Assembly (NCBI GenBank): GCA_002733465.1
Contig: NVVT01000001.1
Span: 210,568 to 222,879, forward strand
Direction: 5' to 3'
Source: Kangiella sp.
GTDB taxonomy: Bacteria > Pseudomonadota > Gammaproteobacteria > Enterobacterales > Kangiellaceae
Length of the DNA: 12,312 bases
The notes beneath the pieces were generated by a model, which searched no databases, was not told the DNA's origin, and was given only the letters and a program-made list of their open reading frames with translations. Below are positions 1 to 6,772 of this stretch, piece after piece; positions within the stretch are counted from its first letter, which is position 1; each line of letters starts with the position of its first letter. A program made the position numbers and the translations under genes.

Positions 1-263
1 ACCGAAATAGCAATCTTAACAGATTCTCCTATGTAGAATGCGCTAACCACTTTTTTGTTGGCCTGCGCTCCCGATTGAGAGAATACTTTAAATACAAAAT
101 AGAGATTCGCTAAAAAAACCGCCATTCCGCCAGACAACAAAGCAATGGTTATCTGAAAATCCTTAAAAAGAGCAACCAATGAGACCGAAACGATAATGAT
201 CGCCTGCACTCTCAAATACTTTTTTGCTTGCTCAAAGCCTTGCTTGACAAAAATATGACTCAT
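1..263 (-). CDS. atpI: ATP synthase subunit I (AtpI), 5' part only
   Basis: Reading leftward from an ATG at 263-261, 87 codons are open to the window edge, so the 3' part is missing. The product starts MSHIFVKQGFEQAKKYL and then shows two hydrophobic stretches (about residues 19-32 and 39-60), as in the AtpI family of small membrane proteins. AtpI helps assemble the c-ring of F1Fo ATP synthase or supplies Mg2+, and is the first gene of atp operons. An AGGA ribosome site (271-274) lies 7 nt before the ATG. The position downstream of parA-parB matches the common gammaproteobacterial order parA-parB-atpI-atpB, although here a reductase gene lies in between. The family call rests on the N-terminus, the membrane pattern and the context. 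Confidence 0.85.
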   Translation of the reverse strand, partial: MSHIFVKQGFEQAKKYLRVQAIIIVSVSLVALFKDFQITIALLSGGMAVFLANLYFVFKVFSQSGAQANKKVVSAFYIGESVKIAIS

Positions 264-410
264 TTGAAGTTCCTACAACACTTATTAAAATCAGCTTCTT
301 TAAACTAACTTTTTTAGGCTAACTTCAACCATATCTATGCAATTTACAAGGCTATTTGGGTGATTTATTCATTCAATCGAACAAAAATCATCCAGCTAAA
401 TTCGGCGCAA

Positions 411-439
411 ATTATAGTGTTCAACGCCCTCATTAGCAA
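411..439 (-). promoter_or_regulatory. sigma-70-type promoter of the atp operon
   Basis: On the minus strand TTGCTA (434-439) is followed after exactly 17 nt by a perfect TATAAT (411-416), then TTTGCGCC. Transcription would start near 404, giving a 5' leader of about 140 nt before atpI. The rest of the 343-nt gap (264-606) is A/T-rich. I see no gene and no convincing terminator hairpin for the reductase gene that ends at 607. Confidence 0.75.
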
Positions 440-606
440 CCCCACAAAGCAGAAAAACTAGCTTTTTTAGAGTTATTATTTACTTTATCTTTTTAATTGC
501 CTTTATCTTTTTTCTATTATGCTTGCTTTAAAAAAACTTTATCCAAATCTAGTGATTTTTTGCTCTCAAAACACAATATATAGATATTATTCAAATAAAG
601 TCAAAA

Positions 607-1719
607 TTAAATGTCTAATTCAACATCCGATAATAATTTAGTAGTACAAGTTAAAATCTGGCCTTGTTCTCTATATTCATCGGTTAAACCATCTTCCGTT
701 TGAGTATAGGTTTTGCCTGACAATTTAATCACATGACAAGCGCCACAATTTCCCCCCCTGCAAGAAGAGCCTATATCAACATTAGCTGATTCTAAAACTT
801 CTAGCAAAATATCATTCGGCTTTACTTCTAATTCGATATTAGATTTCTTAAGTTTAAGGTTATAAATTGGTGGGAATTCTCGTTCAATCGGCTTCGAAAC
901 GACAGTTTTCTTTAAATCAGTCTTTTCTTGTTGAGCTTTTTTCTTTTTCCCGCCCGGATCAAAGGATTCATCATGATAATTAGCCATATCAAAACCTAAA
1001 CCCTGCAAACAAGATTTAACCGCTTCCATAAACCCTTCTGGTCCACAGCAAAAAATAGTTCTATCGGCGAGATCTGGCACCATGTCAATTAAAGCGGTTT
1101 TATTGATTCGCCCTCGTTTACCTAACCAATTTTCTGATAAACCCGGCTGTGTGCAAATAATTTCAGGTTTGAAGTTGTTATTCCTACTATCCAGCAACGC
1201 GATTTCACGCCTAAAAATAATATCTTCAACCCCTCTCACCCAATTAAGAAATAAAATATCTTTGTTTGGTTGAAGGTCTGTCCAAAATCTTGCCATAGAC
1301 ATCATAGGTGTAATGCCTGAACCGGCAGAGATCAGCAATACTTTATCCGATGGTGTATCTAAGTTATTAAACCGACCGGCAGGCCCTCGAATTTCTAAAG
1401 TTGAACCGATTGCTATATTTTCATGCAACCAAGGAGAAACGACTCCTCCAGCTTCTTTTTTAATAGTAACTTCTAAAATATGCGGTCTAGTCGGTGATGA
1501 CGCGATGGTATAGGAACGATTATGTTTTTGCCCATCGATCTCTAGATTTAACCCAATAAACTGACCGGGCTTAAAGTGAAATAATTGAGCATCATCAGCC
1601 TGAAACTGAAAAGTCTTAACATCATGGGTTTCTTGAATGACATTAATACAAGTAACCGGCGTTTTTCGGGTATTCCATGACGTTGCGGTTTGTAATTGAG
1701 ATAATTCGCTTATTAACAT
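607..1719 (-). CDS. hybrid-cluster-type NAD(P)H oxidoreductase with C-terminal [2Fe-2S] ferredoxin domain
   Basis: A 370-residue reductase that should pass electrons from NAD(P)H through FAD to a [2Fe-2S] cluster and then to a partner. The FAD-binding domain (about residues 20-120) carries RSYTIAS at 68-74. The NAD-binding domain (about 125-245) has ISAGSGITPMM at 130-140 and CCGPEGFM at 224-231. A Lys-rich linker (about 255-285) leads to a plant-type ferredoxin domain whose ligands are Cys320, Cys325, Cys328 and Cys358 (CX4CX2C...C). This order matches Hcr-like partners of hybrid cluster protein and related reductases. No hybrid cluster protein gene lies nearby, so the partner is unknown. 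It is cytosolic, with no signal peptide. It sits between parB and atpI, an unusual place for such a gene. The ribosome site is weak (a GAG about 10 nt before the ATG), and a TTGTCC-N17-TAAAAT match overlaps the start codon. Confidence 0.85.
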   Translation of the reverse strand: MLISELSQLQTATSWNTRKTPVTCINVIQETHDVKTFQFQADDAQLFHFKPGQFIGLNLEIDGQKHNRSYTIASSPTRPHILEVTIKKEAGGVVSPWLHENIAIGSTLEIRGPAGRFNNLDTPSDKVLLISAGSGITPMMSMARFWTDLQPNKDILFLNWVRGVEDIIFRREIALLDSRNNNFKPEIICTQPGLSENWLGKRGRINKTALIDMVPDLADRTIFCCGPEGFMEAVKSCLQGLGFDMANYHDESFDPGGKKKKAQQEKTDLKKTVVSKPIEREFPPIYNLKLKKSNIELEVKPNDILLEVLESANVDIGSSCRGGNCGACHVIKLSGKTYTQTEDGLTDEYREQGQILTCTTKLLSDVELDI

Positions 1720-1754
1720 TTTAAAACTCTACTAAATTTAGGACAAAGCGCACC

Positions 1755-1825
1755 CCACAGAGGTCACAGAGGTCACAGAGTAAGAATGATAAAGTTTTTC
1801 CTCTGTGACCTCTGTGCCTCTGTGG
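1755..1825. repeat. long inverted repeat of CTCTGTG units (25-bp hairpin)
   Basis: Arms at 1755-1780 and 1801-1825 are complementary over 25 bp with one bulged base, around a 20-nt loop. Each arm consists of near-tandem copies of CACAGAGGT or its complement. It lies between the parB stop (1844) and the reductase start (1719), so it would be transcribed as a very stable hairpin in parB mRNA. No T-run follows on either strand, so it is not a textbook intrinsic terminator. CTCTGTG-type intergenic repeats recur in many unrelated bacterial genomes as far as I recall, which suggests a dispersed element. Confidence 0.85.
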
Positions 1826-1843
1826 TAAAAACTTCTTCAATCT

Positions 1844-2740
1844 TTATTCCTGCTCAACACCCATATGCTTTAAAACGCCATCTAACTCATCCAGACTATT
1901 ATAGGTAATGGTGATTTTACCTTTACCTTTCGCTCCATGTTGAATTTTAATAGGTGCACCTATTTTATCGGCGATGCGCCTTTCTAGCTGATCAATATGT
2001 GGATCTGCAGGCGCTTTTTCTGAAGAACTTTTAATTGGATTAGCCGTTTCTCTAACTAATTTTTCGGTTTCTCTTACGGTTAGGCCTTTCGCTACAACGA
2101 CTCTAGCAACTTGTGTTTGCTCCTCACTGGTTAATGATAACAACGCTCTTGCATGACCCATTTCTAAATCACCACGTTCTAACATGGTTCTACAAGCTTC
2201 TGTTAAAGACAATAACCGTAATAGATTAGTGACCGTAGTTCGACTTTTGCCAACAGCGTCCGCTGTTTGTTGATGAGTTAAGTTGAATTCTTGCATTAAC
2301 CTCTGCAAAGCTACAGCTTCTTCCATTGCATTAAGATCTTCACGCTGAATATTTTCGATTAATGCCATCGCAATGGCCGCTTCATCAGGAATATCTTTTA
2401 CTAAACAAGGTATTACCGATAATTCTGCTAATTGCGCAGCTCTCCAACGACGCTCCCCAGCAATAATTTCATACTTATCTTTACCAACAGAGCGCACAAC
2501 AACTGGTTGGATAATTCCTTGTGCCCTGATGGAATTAGCTAATTCCTCTAACGCATCATCAGTCATTATTTTTCTTGGCTGATATTGTCCCGGTTGTAAA
2601 AATTCAATCGGCAGTTTCTGGTATTCGCCAAGTGGTAAACGGGATTCAACAGCCTCGCCTGACCCTGTAGCTTCAACTACGGAGGGTTTTGGTTTGCTTA
2701 AAAAAGCATCTAGCGGTGAACGGCCTAGTTTTCTTTTCAT
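1844..2740 (-). CDS. parB: chromosome-partitioning protein ParB (Spo0J family)
   Basis: ParB binds parS sites near the replication origin, uses CTP to close and slide as a clamp, and works with ParA in origin segregation. The 298-residue product is full length. The N-terminal ParB/Srx domain holds the CTP-binding GERRWRAAQ (95-103) and ENIQREDLN (129-137). The helix-turn-helix region spans about 154-179 (HQQTADAVGKSRTTV), and the C-terminal dimerisation segment ends in LDGVLKHMGV. The ATG at 2740 has AGGAAAG about 5 nt upstream. It follows parA after 159 nt, a gap filled largely by a REP-like inverted repeat that may uncouple parB from parA expression. I found no 16-bp parS palindrome in this window. 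Confidence 0.96.
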   Translation of the reverse strand: MKRKLGRSPLDAFLSKPKPSVVEATGSGEAVESRLPLGEYQKLPIEFLQPGQYQPRKIMTDDALEELANSIRAQGIIQPVVVRSVGKDKYEIIAGERRWRAAQLAELSVIPCLVKDIPDEAAIAMALIENIQREDLNAMEEAVALQRLMQEFNLTHQQTADAVGKSRTTVTNLLRLLSLTEACRTMLERGDLEMGHARALLSLTSEEQTQVARVVVAKGLTVRETEKLVRETANPIKSSSEKAPADPHIDQLERRIADKIGAPIKIQHGAKGKGKITITYNSLDELDGVLKHMGVEQE

Positions 2741-2779
2741 TGCTACTTTCCTAATTCTTAATTCTTTTTATTACTTAAA

Positions 2780-2879
2780 AGGAGTCGGAGTCGCATAAAT
2801 GGCTATAAATTAGTCCATCTTTAGCAAAACATTCTCTCTTTCTTGCTATTAAACTAACACCAACGCGACTCCGACCCCT
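2780..2879. repeat. REP-like inverted repeat between parA and parB
   Basis: The arms AGGAGTCGGAGTCGC (2780-2794) and GCGACTCCGACCCCT (2865-2879) are complementary at 14 of 15 positions and enclose 70 nt of A/T-rich DNA. Arms of the GGGGTCGGAGTCGC type resemble intergenic repeats that often accompany REP-associated Y1 transposases in gammaproteobacteria; that link is from memory. In the parA-parB transcript the arms would pair directly upstream of the parB ribosome site. Confidence 0.8.
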
Positions 2880-2899
2880 GTTTATTTATTAGCCACTAA

Positions 2900-3685
2900 T
2901 TAGACAGCGACAGCATCCAACTCTTCTTGTCGACGAATCATTTCACCGGCTAAAGACAAATATGCTTTTGAGCCCCTTGATAAACGATCGTACATCAACG
3001 CAGGTAAACCATAACTGGGTGCTTCGGCCAAACGAACATTTCTAGGGATCGCTGTTCGATAGACTTTATCACCGAAATGTTCATGCAATTGATTGGAAAC
3101 TTCTACTGCCAATCGGTTTCGTGGGTCATACATTGTTCTTAACAAACCTTCAATCTGTAAATTGGGGTTCGCATGCTCCCTAATTTGATCAACCGTTTGA
3201 AGCAGAGCTTTAAGTCCCTCTAACGCATAATATTCACATTGCATCGGGATCATTACGCTATCGGCTGCCACTAATGCATTCACAGTTAGAATACTTAATG
3301 ACGGCGGACAATCTATAAAAATGTAATCAAAATCATCTTTTATTTCATCTAAAGCAGACTTCAATCGTTTTTCTTTATTCTCTACCGATAATAAATGGGC
3401 CTCTGCAATCGCTAATTCAGAATTGGTAGGTAAAATATGAAAACCTGCTTGCTCCGCATTAAAAAGGCATTCTTTAACATTTTTCTCTTGTAATAAGACG
3501 TCAAGTATATGGTGTTCAATTTCGTCTTTTTCTAACCCACAACCACTGGTTGCGTTACCTTGCGGATCTAAATCCACTAAAAGTACGCTACGTTTAGTTG
3601 CCGCTAAAGATGCAGCAATATTAATGCTACTTGTGGTTTTTCCAACACCGCCCTTTTGATTCGTAACTGCTATTATCTTTCCCAC
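2900..3685 (-). CDS. parA: chromosome-partitioning ATPase ParA (Soj/MinD type)
   Basis: A deviant-Walker ATPase that forms ATP-dependent dimers on nonspecific DNA and drives ParB-parS complexes apart. The 261-residue protein has the whole family set: P-loop KGGVGKTT (11-18), DLDPQGNAT (38-46) and the Walker B-like IDCPPSL (124-130). There is no N-terminal DNA-binding extension, so this is the chromosomal type rather than the plasmid P1 type. The start codon is GTG (3685-3683) with GAGGA 5 nt upstream. A convincing promoter lies about 110 nt upstream, so parAB can be transcribed separately from mnmG-rsmG. The neighbours rsmG and parB are the usual ones. Confidence 0.97.
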   Translation of the reverse strand: MGKIIAVTNQKGGVGKTTSSINIAASLAATKRSVLLVDLDPQGNATSGCGLEKDEIEHHILDVLLQEKNVKECLFNAEQAGFHILPTNSELAIAEAHLLSVENKEKRLKSALDEIKDDFDYIFIDCPPSLSILTVNALVAADSVMIPMQCEYYALEGLKALLQTVDQIREHANPNLQIEGLLRTMYDPRNRLAVEVSNQLHEHFGDKVYRTAIPRNVRLAEAPSYGLPALMYDRLSRGSKAYLSLAGEMIRRQEELDAVAV

Positions 3686-3796
3686 AAGGATCCTCTTACA
3701 TATTGTTATTAATTTGCGCTGTTATCAATTTAGATTGTTATTGTTTAACGTTCTTAGCGCTATTTTTGCATTATTAATATTTTTATCGAACCAATC

Positions 3797-3824
3797 ATTA
3801 TAGATTGATCTATACAATGATCAA
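3797..3824 (-). promoter_or_regulatory. sigma-70-type promoter of parAB with an overlapping palindrome
   Basis: On the minus strand TTGATC (3819-3824) and a perfect TATAAT (3797-3802) are 16 nt apart. A perfect 7-bp inverted repeat, ATTGATC (3804-3810) and GATCAAT (3819-3825), overlaps the -35 box and the spacer. It is placed as an operator would be, but there is no direct evidence of a repressor. Confidence 0.6.
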
Positions 3825-3843
3825 TTAGCTTTTTAAACTTTCG

Positions 3844-4527
3844 TCATTTATCTTCAGACTTATACCCAGGTATAAAGCCTAATTCCACAATACATCTCTT
3901 TGCAACTACATTAGGCACTTCAACTTGGGTCACAAAATGATTCACCACAAACGGAGGAAGCTCTTCAGCTTCTTGAGCCATAAGCTCTCCTTTCATTGCC
4001 AACCAAATCCCTTTTTCATCTAAAAGAGTATGAGTTAGGTTTACCATATCCACAAGTGATGCAAAGGCTCTAGACAATATCACGTCAAAATTCCGATCTT
4101 CGAATGATTCAACTCGCGAGTGTATTGGCTCTACATTGTCCAACCCTAATTGATGAATTGTTTGACGAATAAAACGAATTTTTTTGCTATTACTATCCAA
4201 TAACGTAAATTTTAAATGAGGAAATAAAATAGCCAAGGGTAACCCCGGAAAACCAGGCCCCGTTCCGACATCAAGTATCGTTTTATTATCTCCAAGCTCT
4301 TTAAAACGCTCAAATAGCGTTAAACTATCTAAAAGATGAAGTTTTAAACCCTCTTTTGGCTGTTTAATTGCGGTTAAGTTATAAGCTTTATTCCATTTAT
4401 ACAGCACCTGTAATAACTCTAATAGTTGTTGTTGCTGATTCTCACTTGTCTCAACATTTAACTCTTTCAAGCCACTTTTAAGCTGTTTGGCTAAAACACC
4501 ATCGGCCGAATAATCCTCTATCATCAT
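3844..4527 (-). CDS. rsmG: 16S rRNA (guanine-527-N7) methyltransferase RsmG (GidB)
   Basis: RsmG methylates N7 of G527 in 16S rRNA using S-adenosylmethionine. The SAM-binding motif DVGTGPGFPGLPLA is at residues 86-99, and the family's KWNKAYNLTA lies at 44-53. The 227-residue length is about 20 longer than E. coli RsmG. The excess is at the N-terminus, so translation could start later than the ATG ATG pair at 4527-4522. That ATG pair directly follows a 48-nt repeated spacer after mnmG. No strong ribosome site is seen, which suggests coupling to upstream translation. The mnmG-rsmG-parA-parB order is conserved across many bacteria. Confidence 0.95.
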   Translation of the reverse strand: MMIEDYSADGVLAKQLKSGLKELNVETSENQQQQLLELLQVLYKWNKAYNLTAIKQPKEGLKLHLLDSLTLFERFKELGDNKTILDVGTGPGFPGLPLAILFPHLKFTLLDSNSKKIRFIRQTIHQLGLDNVEPIHSRVESFEDRNFDVILSRAFASLVDMVNLTHTLLDEKGIWLAMKGELMAQEAEELPPFVVNHFVTQVEVPNVVAKRCIVELGFIPGYKSEDK

Positions 4528-4577
4528 TTAATCAGTACCATTTCCATTTAACCTGTACCATTTAATCAGTACCATTT
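4525..4577 (-). repeat. direct repeats filling the mnmG-rsmG spacer; possible 15-codon minicistron
   Basis: A perfect 19-bp direct repeat (CATTTAATCAGTACCATTT on the plus strand) occurs at 4525-4543 and 4559-4577. The whole spacer is about three copies of a 14-nt unit, TTAAATGGTACTGA on the coding strand. The mnmG stop TAA is followed at once by an ATG (4575-4573). It opens 15 codons (MVLIKWYRLNGNGTD) closed by a TAA (4530-4528), which is followed at once by the rsmG ATG. This looks like replication-slippage expansion of an intercistronic linker. A coupling minicistron is only a possibility. Confidence 0.75.
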
Positions 4578-6546
4578 AACCTAAACCACTGACTAACGGT
4601 TTAAGTGGGCTATCGGTATTTTTAGGATAGCTCCTTTTCTTTAAAGTGATCAAAAGAATCGAAATAGCGGCAGGCGTTATCCCAGAAATTCGGCTTGCTT
4701 GCCCAATTGTTTCCGGTTTTACATCGTTCAGTTTTTGCACAATTTCGTTAGATAACCCACCAATTTTAGAAAAATCTAAATCACTTGGGATTTTTTGGCT
4801 TTGTTGGTTTTTATTACGCTCAATTTCAAGTTTTTGGCGCTCAATATAACCTGAATACTTTGCTTGGATCTCAACTTGCTCTTGGACTTCTTTAGCCAAC
4901 ATATCTTTAGTCAGAACTTTACCTGAAGTGTCATCCGAAACCGCATCATGATTGTTGGGTATGCTGGTAACCAGTTTTTCATAGTTTAATTCAGGGCGTT
5001 TAAGCAAATCCATCAAGCTATATTCTCTAGCTAACGGCTTGCTTAATAGACTATTTATTCTTTCGGCTTCTGCCGATTTTGGCTGGATCCAAGTTTGATT
5101 AAATCGAGCTAACTCTTTTTCAACCGCTTCTTTTTTATCACAAAAATGCTGCCACCTTTGCTCGCTAACTATTCCCAACTCATGTCCTTTAGGGGTTAAG
5201 CGTGAATCAGCATTATCTTCTCTTAACAATAGACGATATTCGGCTCGTGAGGTGAACATACGATAGGGCTCTTGCGTGCCTCGAGTAATTAAATCATCGA
5301 TCATTACTCCTATATATGATTCTTCTCTAGTAGGAGACCAAGATTCTTTTTGTTGTGAATTGAGTGATGCATTTAATCCAGCTATCAACCCCTGGGCGCC
5401 AGCTTCTTCATACCCTGTAGTTCCATTAATTTGGCCTGCAAAGTATAAATTGCTAATATATTTTGACTCTAAACTGGTTTTTAAACCTCTTGGATCGAAA
5501 AAGTCATATTCAATCGCATAACCTGGCCGAGTAATATGCGCATTTTCAAATCCTTTAATGGAGCGAACAAAACTAAGTTGTACATCAAAAGGCAAACTGG
5601 TTGAGATCCCGTTAGGGTAAACCTCAAACGTATTAAGACCTTCCGGCTCTATAAAAATCTGATGGGAATTTCTTTCAGCAAAACGTACCACTTTGTCTTC
5701 AATCGACGGACAATAACGAGGACCAACCCCTTCAATTTCACCAGTAAACAATGGTGAACGATCCATGCCAGCGGTTATAAAGTCATGAGTTTGTTGATTA
5801 GTGTGAGTAATAAAGCATGGTATCTGCCTTGGATGCTGGTCCCTATTTCCTAAAAAAGAGAACACCGGTGTTGGAGTATCTCCATGTTGAGGCTCCAAAT
5901 CACTGAAATCAATACTTCGACTATCAATCCTTGGCGGTGTACCCGTTTTTAATCGCTGAATATTAAAAGGTAGATCTCTTAACCGTTTCGCTAATCCTAC
6001 AGAAGAAGGATCGCCCGCTCGCCCCCCACTATAATTGCTCTCACCTATATGTATTTTGCCAGATAAAAATGTTCCGGCAGTAATAACCACTGTTTTAGCA
6101 AAAAAGCGCAAACCCATTTGAGTAACAATACCCTCAACCCGATCTTCACCCTTTGCAAGAATGAGGTCATCAACAGATTGCTGAAATATCTTTAAGTTCT
6201 GTTGGCTCTCTAACGCTTCTCTAATAAAATTTCTATATAACGTTCGATCCGCTTGAGCACGCGTTGCTCTAACCGCAGGTCCTTTACTAGCATTCAATTT
6301 TTTAAAGTGAATTCCAGAATGATCAATCGCGGTAGCCATAATGCCACCTAACGCATCAATTTCTTTAACTAAATGACCTTTACCAATTCCACCAATAGCA
6401 GGATTGCAACTCATTTGACCAAGTGTTTCAATATTGTGGGTGATCAACAGCGTATTTGCGCCATTTCGAGCAGACGCTAGGCACGCTTCGGTGCCAGCAT
6501 GACCGCCACCGATAACAATTACATCAAATTTTTCGTCATAAATCAT
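4576..6546 (-). CDS. mnmG: tRNA uridine-5-carboxymethylaminomethyl modification enzyme MnmG (GidA)
   Basis: MnmG, with its partner MnmE, installs the (carboxymethyl)aminomethyl group at C5 of wobble uridine-34 in certain tRNAs, using FAD, NADH and a folate one-carbon unit. The FAD dinucleotide-binding GGGHAG lies at 13-18. Conserved CNPAIGGIGKGHL is at 47-59 (the family's Cys47), and the GidA signature GPRYCPSIEDK at 275-285 holds the second conserved cysteine (Cys279, about Cys277 in E. coli). At 656 residues it is about 25 longer than the E. coli enzyme, with the excess in a C-terminal tail after LLITLKKRSY. mnmE is not in the window. No clear ribosome site precedes the ATG. Confidence 0.97.
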   Translation of the reverse strand: MIYDEKFDVIVIGGGHAGTEACLASARNGANTLLITHNIETLGQMSCNPAIGGIGKGHLVKEIDALGGIMATAIDHSGIHFKKLNASKGPAVRATRAQADRTLYRNFIREALESQQNLKIFQQSVDDLILAKGEDRVEGIVTQMGLRFFAKTVVITAGTFLSGKIHIGESNYSGGRAGDPSSVGLAKRLRDLPFNIQRLKTGTPPRIDSRSIDFSDLEPQHGDTPTPVFSFLGNRDQHPRQIPCFITHTNQQTHDFITAGMDRSPLFTGEIEGVGPRYCPSIEDKVVRFAERNSHQIFIEPEGLNTFEVYPNGISTSLPFDVQLSFVRSIKGFENAHITRPGYAIEYDFFDPRGLKTSLESKYISNLYFAGQINGTTGYEEAGAQGLIAGLNASLNSQQKESWSPTREESYIGVMIDDLITRGTQEPYRMFTSRAEYRLLLREDNADSRLTPKGHELGIVSEQRWQHFCDKKEAVEKELARFNQTWIQPKSAEAERINSLLSKPLAREYSLMDLLKRPELNYEKLVTSIPNNHDAVSDDTSGKVLTKDMLAKEVQEQVEIQAKYSGYIERQKLEIERNKNQQSQKIPSDLDFSKIGGLSNEIVQKLNDVKPETIGQASRISGITPAAISILLITLKKRSYPKNTDSPLKPLVSGLG

Positions 6547-6580
6547 TAGCTAAACATGATCGAAATATAAAAGGGGATGG

Positions 6581-6609
6581 ATTTTACCTAAAGTTGGCTA
6601 AAATTTGAA
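6581..6609 (-). promoter_or_regulatory. probable promoter of mnmG
   Basis: Minus-strand TTCAAA (6604-6609), a 17-nt spacer and TAAAAT (6581-6586) lie 35 nt upstream of the mnmG ATG. It is a moderate sigma-70 match. The remainder of the divergent gap up to 6772 is A/T-rich, and I saw no equally good promoter for the plus-strand gene at 6773. Confidence 0.4.
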
Positions 6610-6772
6610 CAAATAGTTTCGTTTCTTGTGAAATAGTTTATGTGAACTCATTCTTACATTTGCACAATAAAGAGAACTGTTGCGATTTAATTTCTGATAT
6701 CTCGGTATTAGAGGTGTAATTAGTGTACTTTTAAACTATGATTTCAACATAACCGATTGATAAAGAAAGAAA

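Noticed and set aside
460..480. AAAACTAGCTTTTT as terminator of the reductase gene
   Set aside because: The stem is very short and A/T-only apart from CTAG, and it is far from the stop codon.
1720..1752. TTGTCC-N17-TAAAAT as a promoter for the reductase gene
   Set aside because: The -10 box overlaps the ATG, so transcripts would start inside the gene and no good in-frame start follows. Probably chance.
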